A stretch of 64,000 nucleotides of DNA from Pinirhizobacter soli (GCF_015905305.1 NZ_JADZLQ010000004.1:310001-374000), one strand, 5' to 3'. Numbered from the stretch's first letter, positions 54,440-63,858 are shown. Notes: a model not told the origin generated them from the letters alone. Numbers and translations are program-made.

Positions 54440-54892
54440 ATGAAAGTTTCCCCGTTCCTCGCCGCCTTCGCCTTCTGCCTGTCCACGGCGGCCGCCGCAC
54501 AGTCCACGGACAAGCCGCTGAATCTCAAGCTGCCGCCTTCGGACATCCCGGCGGCATCCAGCACGGCGCCGGCCAGTGCCTCGACGTCGGCCAATGCCAA
54601 CGCCGCCGCACATGCCAAGGATCCGCCGGGCACCTACTACGGCGACCACAGCGGCAGCATGACCGTGGCCGACGAAACGCCGGCCAACCATTGCGACGAC
54701 GCCACCTACAACCAGCCACAGGTCCATGGCAGCCTCGAAACCGGCGTGGTCGGCGGCAGTCATATCCGCGGCGGCAGCTACCAGGGCGGCGGCGTTACCC
54801 TGTCGCAGGCCTTCGGCAGCTGCGAGCACCCCACCGGGGGCGTGAGCATCTCTGTTCAAGGGGTCAACAACAACTTCAACCACGGGCGTTGA
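54440..54892 (+). CDS. Small secreted protein of unknown function
   Basis: The 150-residue product has a signal peptide (about 1-20, ending AAA). A low-complexity Ala/Ser/Thr/Asn stretch (35-60) precedes a Gly-rich half with repeated short motifs (GGSHIRGGSYQGGG) and two Cys pairs likely to form disulfides. GGAG precedes the ATG. It is followed four bases later by the exported phosphodiesterase-fold gene, so the two are probably co-expressed. It is divergent from the Rap1a-like gene. Confidence 0.75.
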   Translation: MKVSPFLAAFAFCLSTAAAAQSTDKPLNLKLPPSDIPAASSTAPASASTSANANAAAHAKDPPGTYYGDHSGSMTVADETPANHCDDATYNQPQVHGSLETGVVGGSHIRGGSYQGGGVTLSQAFGSCEHPTGGVSISVQGVNNNFNHGR

Positions 54893-54896
54893 TGCC

Positions 54897-55715
54897 ATGC
54901 GCGTAGCCTTGCTGGCGGTCCTGCTTGCCTTCATCCCTACGCTGCATGCCGAACCGCTGAAGGTAATGACTTTCAACGTGCGACTGCCAGTGGCGGCCGA
55001 CGGCCCCAACCGCTGGGAAGCGCGACGCGACCTCTTCGCCGATACCGTTCGCAAGGCCGACCCGGACGTCTTCGGCACGCAGGAGCTGTTCAAGCTGCAG
55101 GGCGACGACACCGTGCAACGCCTGCCGCAGTACACCTGGTTCGGCCGCGGCCGTACCGGCGACGACAGCGACGAGCACATGGGCGTGTTCTACCGGAAAG
55201 ACCGCCTGAAGGTGCTTGAATCAGGCAATTTCTGGCTGTCCGATACGCCGGAAGTGGCCGGCAGCATCACCTGGGGCCATCCGTTGCCGCGCATGGTCAC
55301 ATGGGCGCTGTTCCAGCGCTTGAGCGACGGCAAGAAGTTCTACCTTTACGACACCCACCTGCCCTATCGCGAGCAGGATGAAGACGCCCGCCTGAAGGGC
55401 GTTACCCTGATCATGAAGCGCATGCAGGCGCTGCCGAAGAACATCCCGGTGATCCTTACCGGCGATTTCAACACGGGGCCGGAAAGCCAGGTGCATGCCA
55501 CGGTGGCGGCGCAACTGAAGGACACCTGGGATACGGCGCCTTCACGAAGTGGTCCGGAAAAAACCTTCCACAATTTCACCGGCGTTCCGGACCGGCGCAT
55601 CGACTGGATCTTCTATCGCGGCGTGAAGCCGCTCAGCGTGGAAACGGTCACGACGTCGAAGGATGGCCGCTATCCGTCGGACCATTTCCCGGTGCTGGCG
55701 ACATTCGAGCTTTAG
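54897..55715 (+). CDS. Exported endonuclease/exonuclease/phosphatase-fold enzyme
   Basis: The 272-residue protein has a signal peptide (about 1-18) and the full set of EEP motifs: MTFNVRL (metal Asn), FGTQE (metal Glu), YDTHLPY, LTGDFNT (Asp/Asn) and SDHFPV (catalytic His). The fold covers nucleases and phosphodiesterases, including sphingomyelinase-like enzymes; the substrate cannot be read. Export suggests an extracellular nucleic acid or phospholipid target. Its 3' end overlaps the convergent alpha/beta-hydrolase gene by 68 bases. Confidence 0.88.
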   Translation: MRVALLAVLLAFIPTLHAEPLKVMTFNVRLPVAADGPNRWEARRDLFADTVRKADPDVFGTQELFKLQGDDTVQRLPQYTWFGRGRTGDDSDEHMGVFYRKDRLKVLESGNFWLSDTPEVAGSITWGHPLPRMVTWALFQRLSDGKKFYLYDTHLPYREQDEDARLKGVTLIMKRMQALPKNIPVILTGDFNTGPESQVHATVAAQLKDTWDTAPSRSGPEKTFHNFTGVPDRRIDWIFYRGVKPLSVETVTTSKDGRYPSDHFPVLATFEL

Positions 55716-56562
55716 CATCGTCGGCGATGGCCTTGATCACCACGTCCTCGTCAAGGATTTCATGCCCCTTGCCGGGGATGATCACCATCGATGCATCGAA
55801 TCCCCGCGCCTTGGCCTTGGCCACGTAGTCGCGCGCATACACCGGCAGCGCCAGCGGATCTTCCGAGCCTGAAATCGCGGTGATCGCCACGCCTGGCTGC
55901 ATCTGGTCGAGCGTCTGCAGCGGCGACAGGCTGCGCACGGGAAACAGCCACACGGGGCTGGTTTGCAGTTGGGCCATGTGCTTGCGGAAAGGCGGTACAT
56001 CGCAAGGGCAGGCGGCGAGGTACACATGCTGCACCAGCCTGGGGCTTAGCGCGGCAATGTTCGCCGACATCGTGGCGCCGCCGGAATGCCCCAGCAGGAG
56101 CACCGATGGCGCGTGGAAGCGCGTTTTCAGTTCCGCGATGGCATCAGCCAAGTCCTTGACCGCTTCGGGTGTGTAATTGTCACCCGAGGTCGACCCATGC
56201 TCGCCATCGGAATGGGCGCCGTAGGCGTCGGTGTAGCCCGGGCGCATCAGAGCCACGACTCGGGTACCTGGAGCGGCGTTGGCAATGTCCGCCGCCACGC
56301 CGTACTGGTAGCGCGGATGGGCGAAAGGCGCATCGCCATGCAGGATCACCACCAGCGGCGCCGATGCGTTCGCTTCACCTTCCAGGTGCATGCGCCCGAC
56401 GATGCGATGGCCTTCGATACCGGCGGTGACGGCATCGCCACCAGCTTTGTCGGCCGGTATGATCGGCGCGAACGTGCCGCGTACGGCAAGCATCATGTAG
56501 GCGTAGTAGAGCAGGCCCAGCACAAGCAGGACAATCAGTCCCACGATGATTTTCTTGCGCAT
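55648..56562 (-). CDS. Alpha/beta-hydrolase with N-terminal membrane anchor
   Basis: The 304-residue protein has an N-terminal hydrophobic segment (about 5-26) and an alpha/beta-hydrolase domain: oxyanion segment VVILHGDAP, nucleophile elbow GHSGG and likely catalytic His in PGKGHEIL. It is probably an esterase on the periplasmic side. The start codon follows directly after the SDR stop (56563-56565), so it is the last gene of a translationally coupled set from the ClC gene. The C-terminal 22 codons lie antisense to the end of the phosphodiesterase-fold gene. Confidence 0.88.
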   Translation of the reverse strand: MRKKIIVGLIVLLVLGLLYYAYMMLAVRGTFAPIIPADKAGGDAVTAGIEGHRIVGRMHLEGEANASAPLVVILHGDAPFAHPRYQYGVAADIANAAPGTRVVALMRPGYTDAYGAHSDGEHGSTSGDNYTPEAVKDLADAIAELKTRFHAPSVLLLGHSGGATMSANIAALSPRLVQHVYLAACPCDVPPFRKHMAQLQTSPVWLFPVRSLSPLQTLDQMQPGVAITAISGSEDPLALPVYARDYVAKAKARGFDASMVIIPGKGHEILDEDVVIKAIADDAKARMSPAPGNGPTDSGHPSTS

Positions 56563-57378
56563 TTAACGCCCCCTGAAGCGATCCATCGTGTGATACACCC
56601 CAAAGACGTGATCGGCAACCCAATCCCATACGCGCAGCGGCAATATGCCCCGCGCGATTTTCCCCAAGGTGACAGTCCACGGCAACATCAACATGGGCTG
56701 GCCTGCCAGCATGGCGCGCCAGACGCGGTCCACCACGTAGTCCGGCTTCATCACCGGCGTCATCAATGGACCGCGCGCGCCTTCGAACATGCCGGTGGAA
56801 ACATAGCTCGGGCACACCGTGGTGACCTTTACATGGGAATGCCCAGCTTGCACCAATTCCAGCCGAAGGGAATCGCTCCAGCCCACGGCCGCCCACTTCG
56901 AGGCGCAATAGACGCTCATGCGCGGATTGGACACCGTGGCCGCCGCCGAGGCGATGGTGACGATGCGGCATTCGCGCCGGCTTGCCATCATCGCGGGAAG
57001 GAACTCGCGGGTGATGTACATCGGCGCCAGCGCGTTGATCTCCATGGTCAGCCGGGTATCGGCCTGGCTGTGTTCCCAGAAATACTTTCCGCGCACGATG
57101 CCGGCATTGTTGATGATGAAGTCCGGATCGCCCACATCGGCGCGCACGCGCGCGGACGCCGCAACGATGGCGTCCAGGCTGCCGATGTCCACGAGATAGG
57201 GCATCAACCGCACCCCGGAATCCTTAAGCGCCAGCACCGTGCGCTCGAGTTCTTCCTGGTTGATGTCCCATAGGATCACCACGGCGGCACCTTCGCGCAC
57301 GGCACGCTCGGCGTAGAGACGCCCCATGCCCATGGCGGCGCCGGTGATGAGGATTTTTCTACCCTGGATGGTTTTCAT
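56563..57378 (-). CDS. Short-chain dehydrogenase/reductase
   Basis: The 271-residue SDR has the nucleotide motif ITGAAMGMGR, the NNAG motif (IINNAGIVRG) and the catalytic Ser with YCASKWA (Tyr and Lys). It reduces or oxidises a hydroxy or keto group with NAD(P). The end of the protein is rich in aromatic residues, as in SDRs acting on lipids or sterols. It overlaps the zinc-finger gene before it by four bases and abuts the hydrolase after it. Substrate unknown. Confidence 0.92.
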   Translation of the reverse strand: MKTIQGRKILITGAAMGMGRLYAERAVREGAAVVILWDINQEELERTVLALKDSGVRLMPYLVDIGSLDAIVAASARVRADVGDPDFIINNAGIVRGKYFWEHSQADTRLTMEINALAPMYITREFLPAMMASRRECRIVTIASAAATVSNPRMSVYCASKWAAVGWSDSLRLELVQAGHSHVKVTTVCPSYVSTGMFEGARGPLMTPVMKPDYVVDRVWRAMLAGQPMLMLPWTVTLGKIARGILPLRVWDWVADHVFGVYHTMDRFRGR

Positions 57379-57560
57379 TGATCTCCCTTGATCGGACGAT
57401 CATAACCCTCCGGTGGCATCGGGCCATCCTGGCAGGCCCAGCACGGCATGGGCACGTGGCAGCCCACTTCCTCGTCGATCACCACCACTTCGCCGGTACC
57501 GTGGCAGACCGGGCATGACGCAAGGGGCGGTTTCCCCTCCGGCGGAATATTCGAGGTCAT
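57375..57560 (-). CDS. Mini zinc-finger protein, 61 residues
   Basis: The 61-residue product has a CPVCHGTGEV motif like one DnaJ-type CxxCxGxG half-site and a second pair CWAC about 20 residues later, giving a probable zinc site. It overlaps the ClC stop and the SDR start by four bases each, so it is embedded between the two in one operon. The role could be a chaperone-like or regulatory adaptor, but this is not known. Confidence 0.72.
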   Translation of the reverse strand: MTSNIPPEGKPPLASCPVCHGTGEVVVIDEEVGCHVPMPCWACQDGPMPPEGYDRPIKGDQ

Positions 57561-59407
57561 GGCCTGGACTCCCGGAAACGGAAATGCCGCGACGCGTGGC
57601 GTGCCGAGCGCAGGCGCTTGGCATGGGCGGCCAGCAGGTCGCCACGGGTGATGATACCGAGCATTTTCATCGGGACGCGGGGGTCGACGACGATGAGCCT
57701 TCCCACGTTCGCTTCCACCATGTGGTCGGCCGCTTCGCGCAGCGAATGATCCGCGCCCACCACGAGCGGCGGACGCTTGAGCAGCGTGTCCAGCGTCACC
57801 TGGTCGACGCACGCCGGATTGAACAGGTCACGCCGTGTCAGCACGCCCAGCAGGGCGCCCTGGTCATTGAGAATGGGGAAACCCTGGTGGGAGGCTTTCT
57901 CGCCGCCGGTGGCCAGCCACTGACGAACCTCGCCCAGTAACTGGCTGGCCTTGAGGCTCACCACCTCGCGGGAGCAGGCATCGCCCACGTGAACCTGGTC
58001 CAGGTAGTCGGCGCTGTACTCCGACGGTACGCGTACGCCGCGGCGCACGATCTTCTCGGTCATGATGGTGTTGCGCATCATCAGGCCCGATACCAGGAAC
58101 GCGGCAGCACAGGCGCCGAGCAAGGGCAGCAGGCCATGGGACTGCTGCGTGGTCTCGAAGGCGAAGACCACGGCGGTAAGGAACGCCCGCGATGCACCGG
58201 CGAACATCGCCGCCATGCAAACCAGGGCCGCCAGTTTCGGATCCACTCCCAGCCAGGGCACATAGGTGGCAAGGGCGATCCCGATCGCACCGCCCAACGC
58301 ACCGCCGATGGTGAACAGGGGTGCCAGCGTTCCGCCCGACGTACCGCTACCCAATGCCACCGACCACGACAGCAGTTTCATCAGGCAAAGCGCAAGCATG
58401 GCACCCAGCCCGATGCCACCACCCAGTACCAGGGAAATATTGTCGTAGCCCACGCCCAACGTGCGCGGCATGAAATAACCCACCACGCCCACCACCAGCC
58501 CGCCCATGGCCGGCCACCACATCCAGTGGATCGGCAGGCGTTCGAACGCATCCTCGATGCCATAGGAAAGACGGGTGACGCCCACGCTCGCCACGCCCAC
58601 CAGCGCACCCAGGACAACATAGGTGGCAAGCGCGACAAGGCTTGCCGAGTGCACATCCGGCATCGGGAATACCGCTCCCGCTCCATCGAAGTAGACATGC
58701 ATGCCCGCGCCCACCATGGCAGCCAGCGCCACCGGAATAAGCGAGCGGGCGCGGCGTTCGAACAGCAGCAGTTCCACCGCCAACAATACGGCGGCCACGG
58801 GCGCGGCGAACACCGCCGCCATGCCGGCGGCAGCGCCCGCGGCAAGCAGCGTCTTGCGTTCGTCGGCGGTGACGTGCAGCCACTGGCCGAGCAAGGAACC
58901 CAGCGCACCGCCGGTGGCGATGATCGGTCCCTCCGCACCGAAGGGACCGCCCGTGCCGATGGCGACAGCGGACGACACCGGCTTCAACCAGGTGATGATC
59001 GGCGGGATACGGCTGTCGTTGCGCAGCACCTGTTCCATCGCTTCGGGAATGCCGTGGCCACGGATGGCGCGCGAACCGAAACGCGCCATCAGGCCCACCA
59101 CCAGGCCGCCCAGCACCGGTATGCCGATGGCCCAAACACCCAGGGTGTTGTGGGCGGGACTGGTGAACTGCGTGCTGATGCGCCCGTAGTAGACCAGGTT
59201 GGTGACCAGGCCGATCAACCCGGTAAGCCACTGCGCCACCAGCGCTACCAATGCCGCCAACACGATGCTTGTGCCGGCGATCCAGGCTACGCGCCCATCC
59301 AGTGGACGGAACTGCCGGGGCATGTGCGCGGCAGCGAGGGTGGGGTCCAGCGATGGGGCGAGCGGAACCGCCGCACGCGTGTGCGGTCCGGGTGGAAATT
59401 CGGACAT
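57557..59407 (-). CDS. ClC-family chloride channel/antiporter with CBS domains
   Basis: The 616-residue protein has a ClC transport domain (about 40-460) and paired cytoplasmic CBS domains (about 480-600). Selectivity-filter motifs are GHGIPE (for GSGIP) and GPFGAEGPI, in which the gating Glu is kept although the preceding Arg is replaced. A third region reads GSGTSGGTLAPLF. Keeping the external gating Glu is compatible with either a gated channel or a chloride/proton exchanger. CBS domains suggest regulation by nucleotides. It starts the coupled set that ends with the alpha/beta-hydrolase. Confidence 0.92.
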   Translation of the reverse strand: MSEFPPGPHTRAAVPLAPSLDPTLAAAHMPRQFRPLDGRVAWIAGTSIVLAALVALVAQWLTGLIGLVTNLVYYGRISTQFTSPAHNTLGVWAIGIPVLGGLVVGLMARFGSRAIRGHGIPEAMEQVLRNDSRIPPIITWLKPVSSAVAIGTGGPFGAEGPIIATGGALGSLLGQWLHVTADERKTLLAAGAAAGMAAVFAAPVAAVLLAVELLLFERRARSLIPVALAAMVGAGMHVYFDGAGAVFPMPDVHSASLVALATYVVLGALVGVASVGVTRLSYGIEDAFERLPIHWMWWPAMGGLVVGVVGYFMPRTLGVGYDNISLVLGGGIGLGAMLALCLMKLLSWSVALGSGTSGGTLAPLFTIGGALGGAIGIALATYVPWLGVDPKLAALVCMAAMFAGASRAFLTAVVFAFETTQQSHGLLPLLGACAAAFLVSGLMMRNTIMTEKIVRRGVRVPSEYSADYLDQVHVGDACSREVVSLKASQLLGEVRQWLATGGEKASHQGFPILNDQGALLGVLTRRDLFNPACVDQVTLDTLLKRPPLVVGADHSLREAADHMVEANVGRLIVVDPRVPMKMLGIITRGDLLAAHAKRLRSARHASRHFRFRESRP

Positions 59408-59496
59408 GGGGGAGAAACCGGCGATGGAATCCGCACAAGGTTACGCGGATGCGGCCTTGGTAGCTGGCTGGAACTTAAACGGGGTTGGAGGTGGCG

Positions 59497-61464
59497 TCAG
59501 TGTTCCTGGATGGTCGTGCCTTTCACCGCTTGCGCGAGCTTCTGCTTCATCGTTGCATCGGATGGGCCGCCATCGTTGCCATAGAACACCGTATACATCA
59601 CGTTGGCATCTGCATCGCGGTCCAGGGTCGTCCCCACCCAGCTTATCTTCCCGCTCTTGTAGGGCTGGCCACCTGGTGGATGGGCGTTGTTGGCAAGGTG
59701 CTTCCAGTTCGACAGCCAGTTCAGCGGCGCATCGGCAAACGGCCTGGGCTGCCTGTTGATGCGCACCTGGGTTTGTTTGTCCTTGTCCTGCTTCGCCACC
59801 ACGCCGGAAAGGCCGAGCTGGACGGCGCCGTCACGGCCATGAAAACCGATGCTTACCAAGAGCTCGCCATTGGCATCGATTTGCTGCAAGTCCGGCCCAT
59901 AGGCAAGGGAAAAATCAGGCGACGACAACGAGAACCGCTTGCCGTAGTCGATCACGATATGAGCTTGGCCAATCTCCGGGGAGACCCATTCCCCCTGCGC
60001 GAGGAATTCCTTCCATGCGGCGAAACTGCCGTCGTAGGTCACCGTGATGAAGTCGGCCATGGCCTGCATTCGCACGTCCACGGCATGGTGGTCCTCCGGA
60101 GAGACCTCGCGCATCAGTGCTATGTAGCCGTCGGGCACAGGCAGCGAGTAGATCTGTAGCAGTCTGTCAACTGCAGGAAAGGCATACTCCCGGTGCTGCC
60201 AGCGGCGTTTCCAGCGATCGACATAGACCGTATCCAGGATCGGGGCACCCAGGGATGTCATCCTGACCTTTTCATCGCCCACGGCACGCGTAAATGGTCC
60301 GTACTTGAATATCAGCTCCACCAATCCCTTGGGATCGGCGTACAGCGCGGCCAGGGGCAGGCCATCAGGCTTGTGCAGGTGGAACATAACTGCCTCACCG
60401 GCAATGCCGACGTCGGCATAGCCGTTGTCGGGAAGCGACGCCTTCGCATGCTCTGGAACCAAATACCCCCAGTCGCCGTTGGACGCGCGTTGCAGCGCAG
60501 CTGGATACGTGTTCACGTACGCTTCCGCTGCCAGCATCTTATGGCTGTCAGCGCCTTTGGGAAACAACCTGGCATCTTCCTGGGCGAGCAACGCCTTCCA
60601 CTGCGCGTCGAAGAACGAGTCCGATTGCGCCTGGACGCTGTCGGCAAAAGCGGCGAACGTGATCGGCAATTCAAGCTTGATGTGAAAGATGCCCTCCCGC
60701 GTAGCCTTCATGAAGCCCGAGTGTGTGGAAACGCTCCGTTCGGTGTCCACGGATTTCGTCGGCGCATCCAGTACAAGGCCGATAGGAAGAGCGTAACTGA
60801 GGTTCTCTTTGGGTGACTTGCGCAGCACCACGCCGATCACGCTACCGTCCTTATCCAGTAGCGGACCTCCCCCGTTCCCTGGGGCGGCCGCCGCCGAAAA
60901 CCGTATCCAGCGCCAACGGCCGTTTTCGTCTTCTGGCGTGTCGGAGGTATACAGGCCGTCGCGTATCACCACCCCCGTGCCAAGCGCGTTACCCACCGCG
61001 TACACCGCTTCGTTCACGTGTGAGCCGCGGTCGGTCGGCAAGGGCTTGACGTCGGGCGAGCCGGCCACGGTGAACACCACGAAATCCTGGCCTAGGGAAA
61101 AACCCGTTACCTTGTCGATGGCGTAGACCTTGCCCTGCGCATCACGGAGCAAGGGCGCACCCACGCGCCCACCAATGCCCTCGGCGACCACGTTGAACTC
61201 GGTAACGAAGCGATTCTTGCCAATCGCGAATGCCGTGCCGATGGAGTTGTACTTGTCGTTTCGGTACTGGAAGGGAAGCTTGTCCAGTGGGAGGGGTTTC
61301 TCATAGCGCACGGCCGAGTCATCGGGTTTGGCTATCACGACCTCAAAGGTGGCCGCTTGCACGCCAGGCAATCTGGATGGATCCAGCGTCGCGGCCGCGA
61401 CGGGGCCCGTAAGCAGCAGCGGCAACAAAAAAACCAGACGACGAAAACGTCCACGGATGCGCAT
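59497..61464 (-). CDS. Trypsin-like paralogue with two catalytic residues lost (probable pseudoprotease)
   Basis: The 655-residue exported protein (leader about 1-25) is a tandem paralogue of the gene at 61588. An N-terminal trypsin-like domain spans about 60-230 and a large uncharacterised C-terminal region follows. At the His position it has N91 (VTEFNVVAE against TASHVAQLG in the sister) and at the Ser position G198 (PGNGGGP against PGNSGGP). The Asp (D127, SLGQDF) and the flanking residues remain. It therefore probably lacks proteolysis but keeps the fold and may regulate or compete with its sister. Confidence 0.88.
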   Translation of the reverse strand: MRIRGRFRRLVFLLPLLLTGPVAAATLDPSRLPGVQAATFEVVIAKPDDSAVRYEKPLPLDKLPFQYRNDKYNSIGTAFAIGKNRFVTEFNVVAEGIGGRVGAPLLRDAQGKVYAIDKVTGFSLGQDFVVFTVAGSPDVKPLPTDRGSHVNEAVYAVGNALGTGVVIRDGLYTSDTPEDENGRWRWIRFSAAAAPGNGGGPLLDKDGSVIGVVLRKSPKENLSYALPIGLVLDAPTKSVDTERSVSTHSGFMKATREGIFHIKLELPITFAAFADSVQAQSDSFFDAQWKALLAQEDARLFPKGADSHKMLAAEAYVNTYPAALQRASNGDWGYLVPEHAKASLPDNGYADVGIAGEAVMFHLHKPDGLPLAALYADPKGLVELIFKYGPFTRAVGDEKVRMTSLGAPILDTVYVDRWKRRWQHREYAFPAVDRLLQIYSLPVPDGYIALMREVSPEDHHAVDVRMQAMADFITVTYDGSFAAWKEFLAQGEWVSPEIGQAHIVIDYGKRFSLSSPDFSLAYGPDLQQIDANGELLVSIGFHGRDGAVQLGLSGVVAKQDKDKQTQVRINRQPRPFADAPLNWLSNWKHLANNAHPPGGQPYKSGKISWVGTTLDRDADANVMYTVFYGNDGGPSDATMKQKLAQAVKGTTIQEH

Positions 61465-61518
61465 GCATTACCCCCCAGGCTGTTCGACCAGGGCTGCCGC
61501 GGCCTCCCTGGCGTTGCG

Positions 61519-61545
61519 AATGACGCGAACGACAATACGTCATTT
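61519..61545. promoter_or_regulatory. Inverted repeat between the tandem protease genes
   Basis: AATGACG (61519-61525) and CGTCATT (61539-61545) form perfect 7-bp arms with a 13-base loop in the 123-base gap between the two protease genes. There is no T-run on the minus strand, so it is not a terminator for the upstream gene. A role as operator or mRNA hairpin that separates expression of the two genes is possible. Confidence 0.35.
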
Positions 61546-61587
61546 TCCGCCGCTGTCGATAGCCGCAGGAAACTCGTCGTCCCTGGG

Positions 61588-63558
61588 TCAATGCTCGTTG
61601 ATGGTCGCACCCTTCGCCAGCTTGTCGAGCTTGTCTTTCATGGTCGCATCCGGCGGGCTGCCGTCGTCGCCATAGAACAGCGTATACAGCGCCTTGGGGT
61701 CGGCCGCGGGCGTACCGGCCACCACGCCAGCCCAGGTGGTGTCGTCCTTCTTGAAAGGCATACCGTCCTGGGGATGCTCATGCTTGAGCACCTGGTTCCA
61801 TGCGGCCTGGGAATGATCCGGTGCATCGGGGAACGGCTTGGGGTGGCGGTTGATGCGGACATCGGCCGTCTTGTTCACGTCCTGGCGCACGGATATCCCG
61901 GAGATATCCAGCTTTACCTCATCGCCGCGGTCGATGAACGAGAACGGCAGGGCGAAGTTGCCGGTGGGTTCGATGCGCTGCACGTCCGTATCGAACGCCA
62001 ACGAGAACGCGGGCGAGGCAAAGGCGAAATGCTTGCCGTAATCGATGTCCACCCTGGACGCCGCCACGGGTGCCGGTAGCCACGCCGTGAGCTTCATGAA
62101 CTGCTGCCAGTCGTCGAGGCTGCCGATATAGCTGGCCGAGACGAAGTTGGCTGCACCTTCCACCTGGATACGCGCCACATGCAACTGCTGCGCGGGGATG
62201 TAACGCAGGATTCCGACGAATCCGTCCGGCACGGGCAAGGTGTACACCAGCACGCCGACATCGATGAAGGGCAAGTCGAACTCGCGGCGCTGCCAACGAC
62301 GCTGCCAGCGATCGACGAATATCGTGTCCGATGCCGGCGGCCCCAGTGACGTAATGCGGACCTTCTCCTCGCCCACGCTGCGGGTGAGCTGGGTGCCCTT
62401 GAGCATTTCGTCCATCATCGCCTTGGGATCGGCCACCAGCGACGCCAGCGACACGCCGTCGGGCTTGCGGAAATGGAAAAGCACATTGCCGCCCGCGATG
62501 CCGACATCCATATAGCCATTGCTGACGGTGTTGTTCTTGTGGTGCTGGGGCATGAATCGCTCCCAGGTACCGTTCGGGTTGCGATGCAGGGCCTCAGGGT
62601 ACGAGTTGATCGGCGCGGTGCTCGACAGGACGGCGTGGCTGCCATCGCCCTTGGGGAATACCTTGGCGTCTTCCCGCGCCATCAGCGCCAGCCATTGCTG
62701 GTCAGCGAAGGCGTCATCCTGCTTCTGCCAGCTGGCGGCGAAATCGTCGAAGCCCATCGGCAGGTCGAAGAGCATGTGCATCGCGCCGGTTTGCGTGGCG
62801 TCCATGAATTCCGGGCGGGTGGTCGATCGCTCGTTCGATTCGGAAACCCTGGTGGACGCGTCGAGCACGCGCTCGATGGGCAAGGCGAAGTTGAGGTTCT
62901 CGTTGGGCGACTTGCGCAACACCACGCCGATCACATCGCCATCCTTGTCCAGCAGCGGGCCGCCGCTGTTGCCCGGCGATGCCGCTGCGGAAAAACGGAT
63001 CCAGCGCCAGCGGCCATCCTGTTCCTCGGGCGTATTGGACGTATACAGGCCATCGCGCACGACCACGCCCGTGCCGAGCGCATTGCCCACCGCGTACACC
63101 ACCTCATTCAGGTGCGAGCCGCGATCGGGTTTCAGCGGCGCCACGTTTGGACCGTCGACGAGCGAGAACACCATGAAATCCTCGCCAAGGGAGTACTGCA
63201 GCACCTTGTCGATGGCGTACACCTTGCCCTGCGCGTCGCGCAGCAGGGGCTTGCCGAACAGGCCGCCGATACCCAGCTGCGCCACGTGCGATGCCGTCAC
63301 GTAACGATTCTGGCCGATGGCGAAGGCGGTACCGATGGAGTTGTACTTGTCGTTGCGCACCTGGAACGGCAATGCATCGAGCGGCAGCGGCCGGTCGTAG
63401 GTGATCTTCGGGTTCTCGGCCTTGGGCACCACTACTTCGAACGTAGCCGCCTGCACCTTGGGCAGTTGACTTGCGTCGAGCGTGACGGCCATGGCCGGGG
63501 CCATGAAGGAAAGGAACGCGGCCGAAGCCAGGTGGCGCACATATCCATTCAAACTCAT
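61588..63558 (-). CDS. Trypsin-like serine protease, exported, intact triad
   Basis: The 656-residue protein has a signal peptide (about 1-24). Its trypsin-like domain carries an intact triad: H91 (VTASHVAQ), D127 (SLGEDF) and S198 (PGNSGGP). A long C-terminal region of about 430 residues has no recognised family and repeats the layout of the sister gene. The sequence WRWIRFSAAASPGNSGGP near the Ser resembles the HtrA/S1 class. ATG 63558 has AAGGGA upstream and starts the mature leader MSLNGYV; the longer frame from 63645 does not. It lies upstream of the dead paralogue on the same strand. Confidence 0.9.
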   Translation of the reverse strand: MSLNGYVRHLASAAFLSFMAPAMAVTLDASQLPKVQAATFEVVVPKAENPKITYDRPLPLDALPFQVRNDKYNSIGTAFAIGQNRYVTASHVAQLGIGGLFGKPLLRDAQGKVYAIDKVLQYSLGEDFMVFSLVDGPNVAPLKPDRGSHLNEVVYAVGNALGTGVVVRDGLYTSNTPEEQDGRWRWIRFSAAASPGNSGGPLLDKDGDVIGVVLRKSPNENLNFALPIERVLDASTRVSESNERSTTRPEFMDATQTGAMHMLFDLPMGFDDFAASWQKQDDAFADQQWLALMAREDAKVFPKGDGSHAVLSSTAPINSYPEALHRNPNGTWERFMPQHHKNNTVSNGYMDVGIAGGNVLFHFRKPDGVSLASLVADPKAMMDEMLKGTQLTRSVGEEKVRITSLGPPASDTIFVDRWQRRWQRREFDLPFIDVGVLVYTLPVPDGFVGILRYIPAQQLHVARIQVEGAANFVSASYIGSLDDWQQFMKLTAWLPAPVAASRVDIDYGKHFAFASPAFSLAFDTDVQRIEPTGNFALPFSFIDRGDEVKLDISGISVRQDVNKTADVRINRHPKPFPDAPDHSQAAWNQVLKHEHPQDGMPFKKDDTTWAGVVAGTPAADPKALYTLFYGDDGSPPDATMKDKLDKLAKGATINEH

Positions 63559-63699
63559 GCTTGTCCCTTTGGCTGGTGGCCGGGTCGACCTTGCGCCTTC
63601 CCCGGTAGGCGGCTTTCGGCGCCATTTATACGACGGCGCGCGCACGGGGGTAAGCCGGCACGTTTTCGTGCCAGGGTCGAAATTCCTTGCGAAGGGGGA

Positions 63700-63858
63700 T
63701 TACTGGAGGGCGCGCAGCGGCGCGAACATGATCGAGGCGAAACCACCCATGGTGGCCATGCCTGCGACCAGCGCCCAAACCAGCACGATCAGCGCAACCC
63801 TCCCCAAACCGCGGAAGGCGGCGGCGGTACGGTTGGCAATGGCGTGAAGGGTGGCCAT
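63700..63858 (-). CDS. Small single-pass membrane protein
   Basis: The 52-residue product (MATLHAIANRT start) has one strong hydrophobic segment (GRVALIVLVWALVAGMATMGG) and a short charged end. Such small membrane proteins are hard to tell from chance frames; the evidence is a plausible length, a clear membrane helix and placement just upstream of the protease genes on the same strand. A TAATAC just before the start resembles a -10 element. Confidence 0.5.
   Translation of the reverse strand: MATLHAIANRTAAAFRGLGRVALIVLVWALVAGMATMGGFASIMFAPLRALQ

Noticed and set aside
57989-59584. A 531-codon open frame on the plus strand
   Set aside because: It lies antisense to the ClC gene, is very rich in His, Arg and Gln, and has no recognisable domain.
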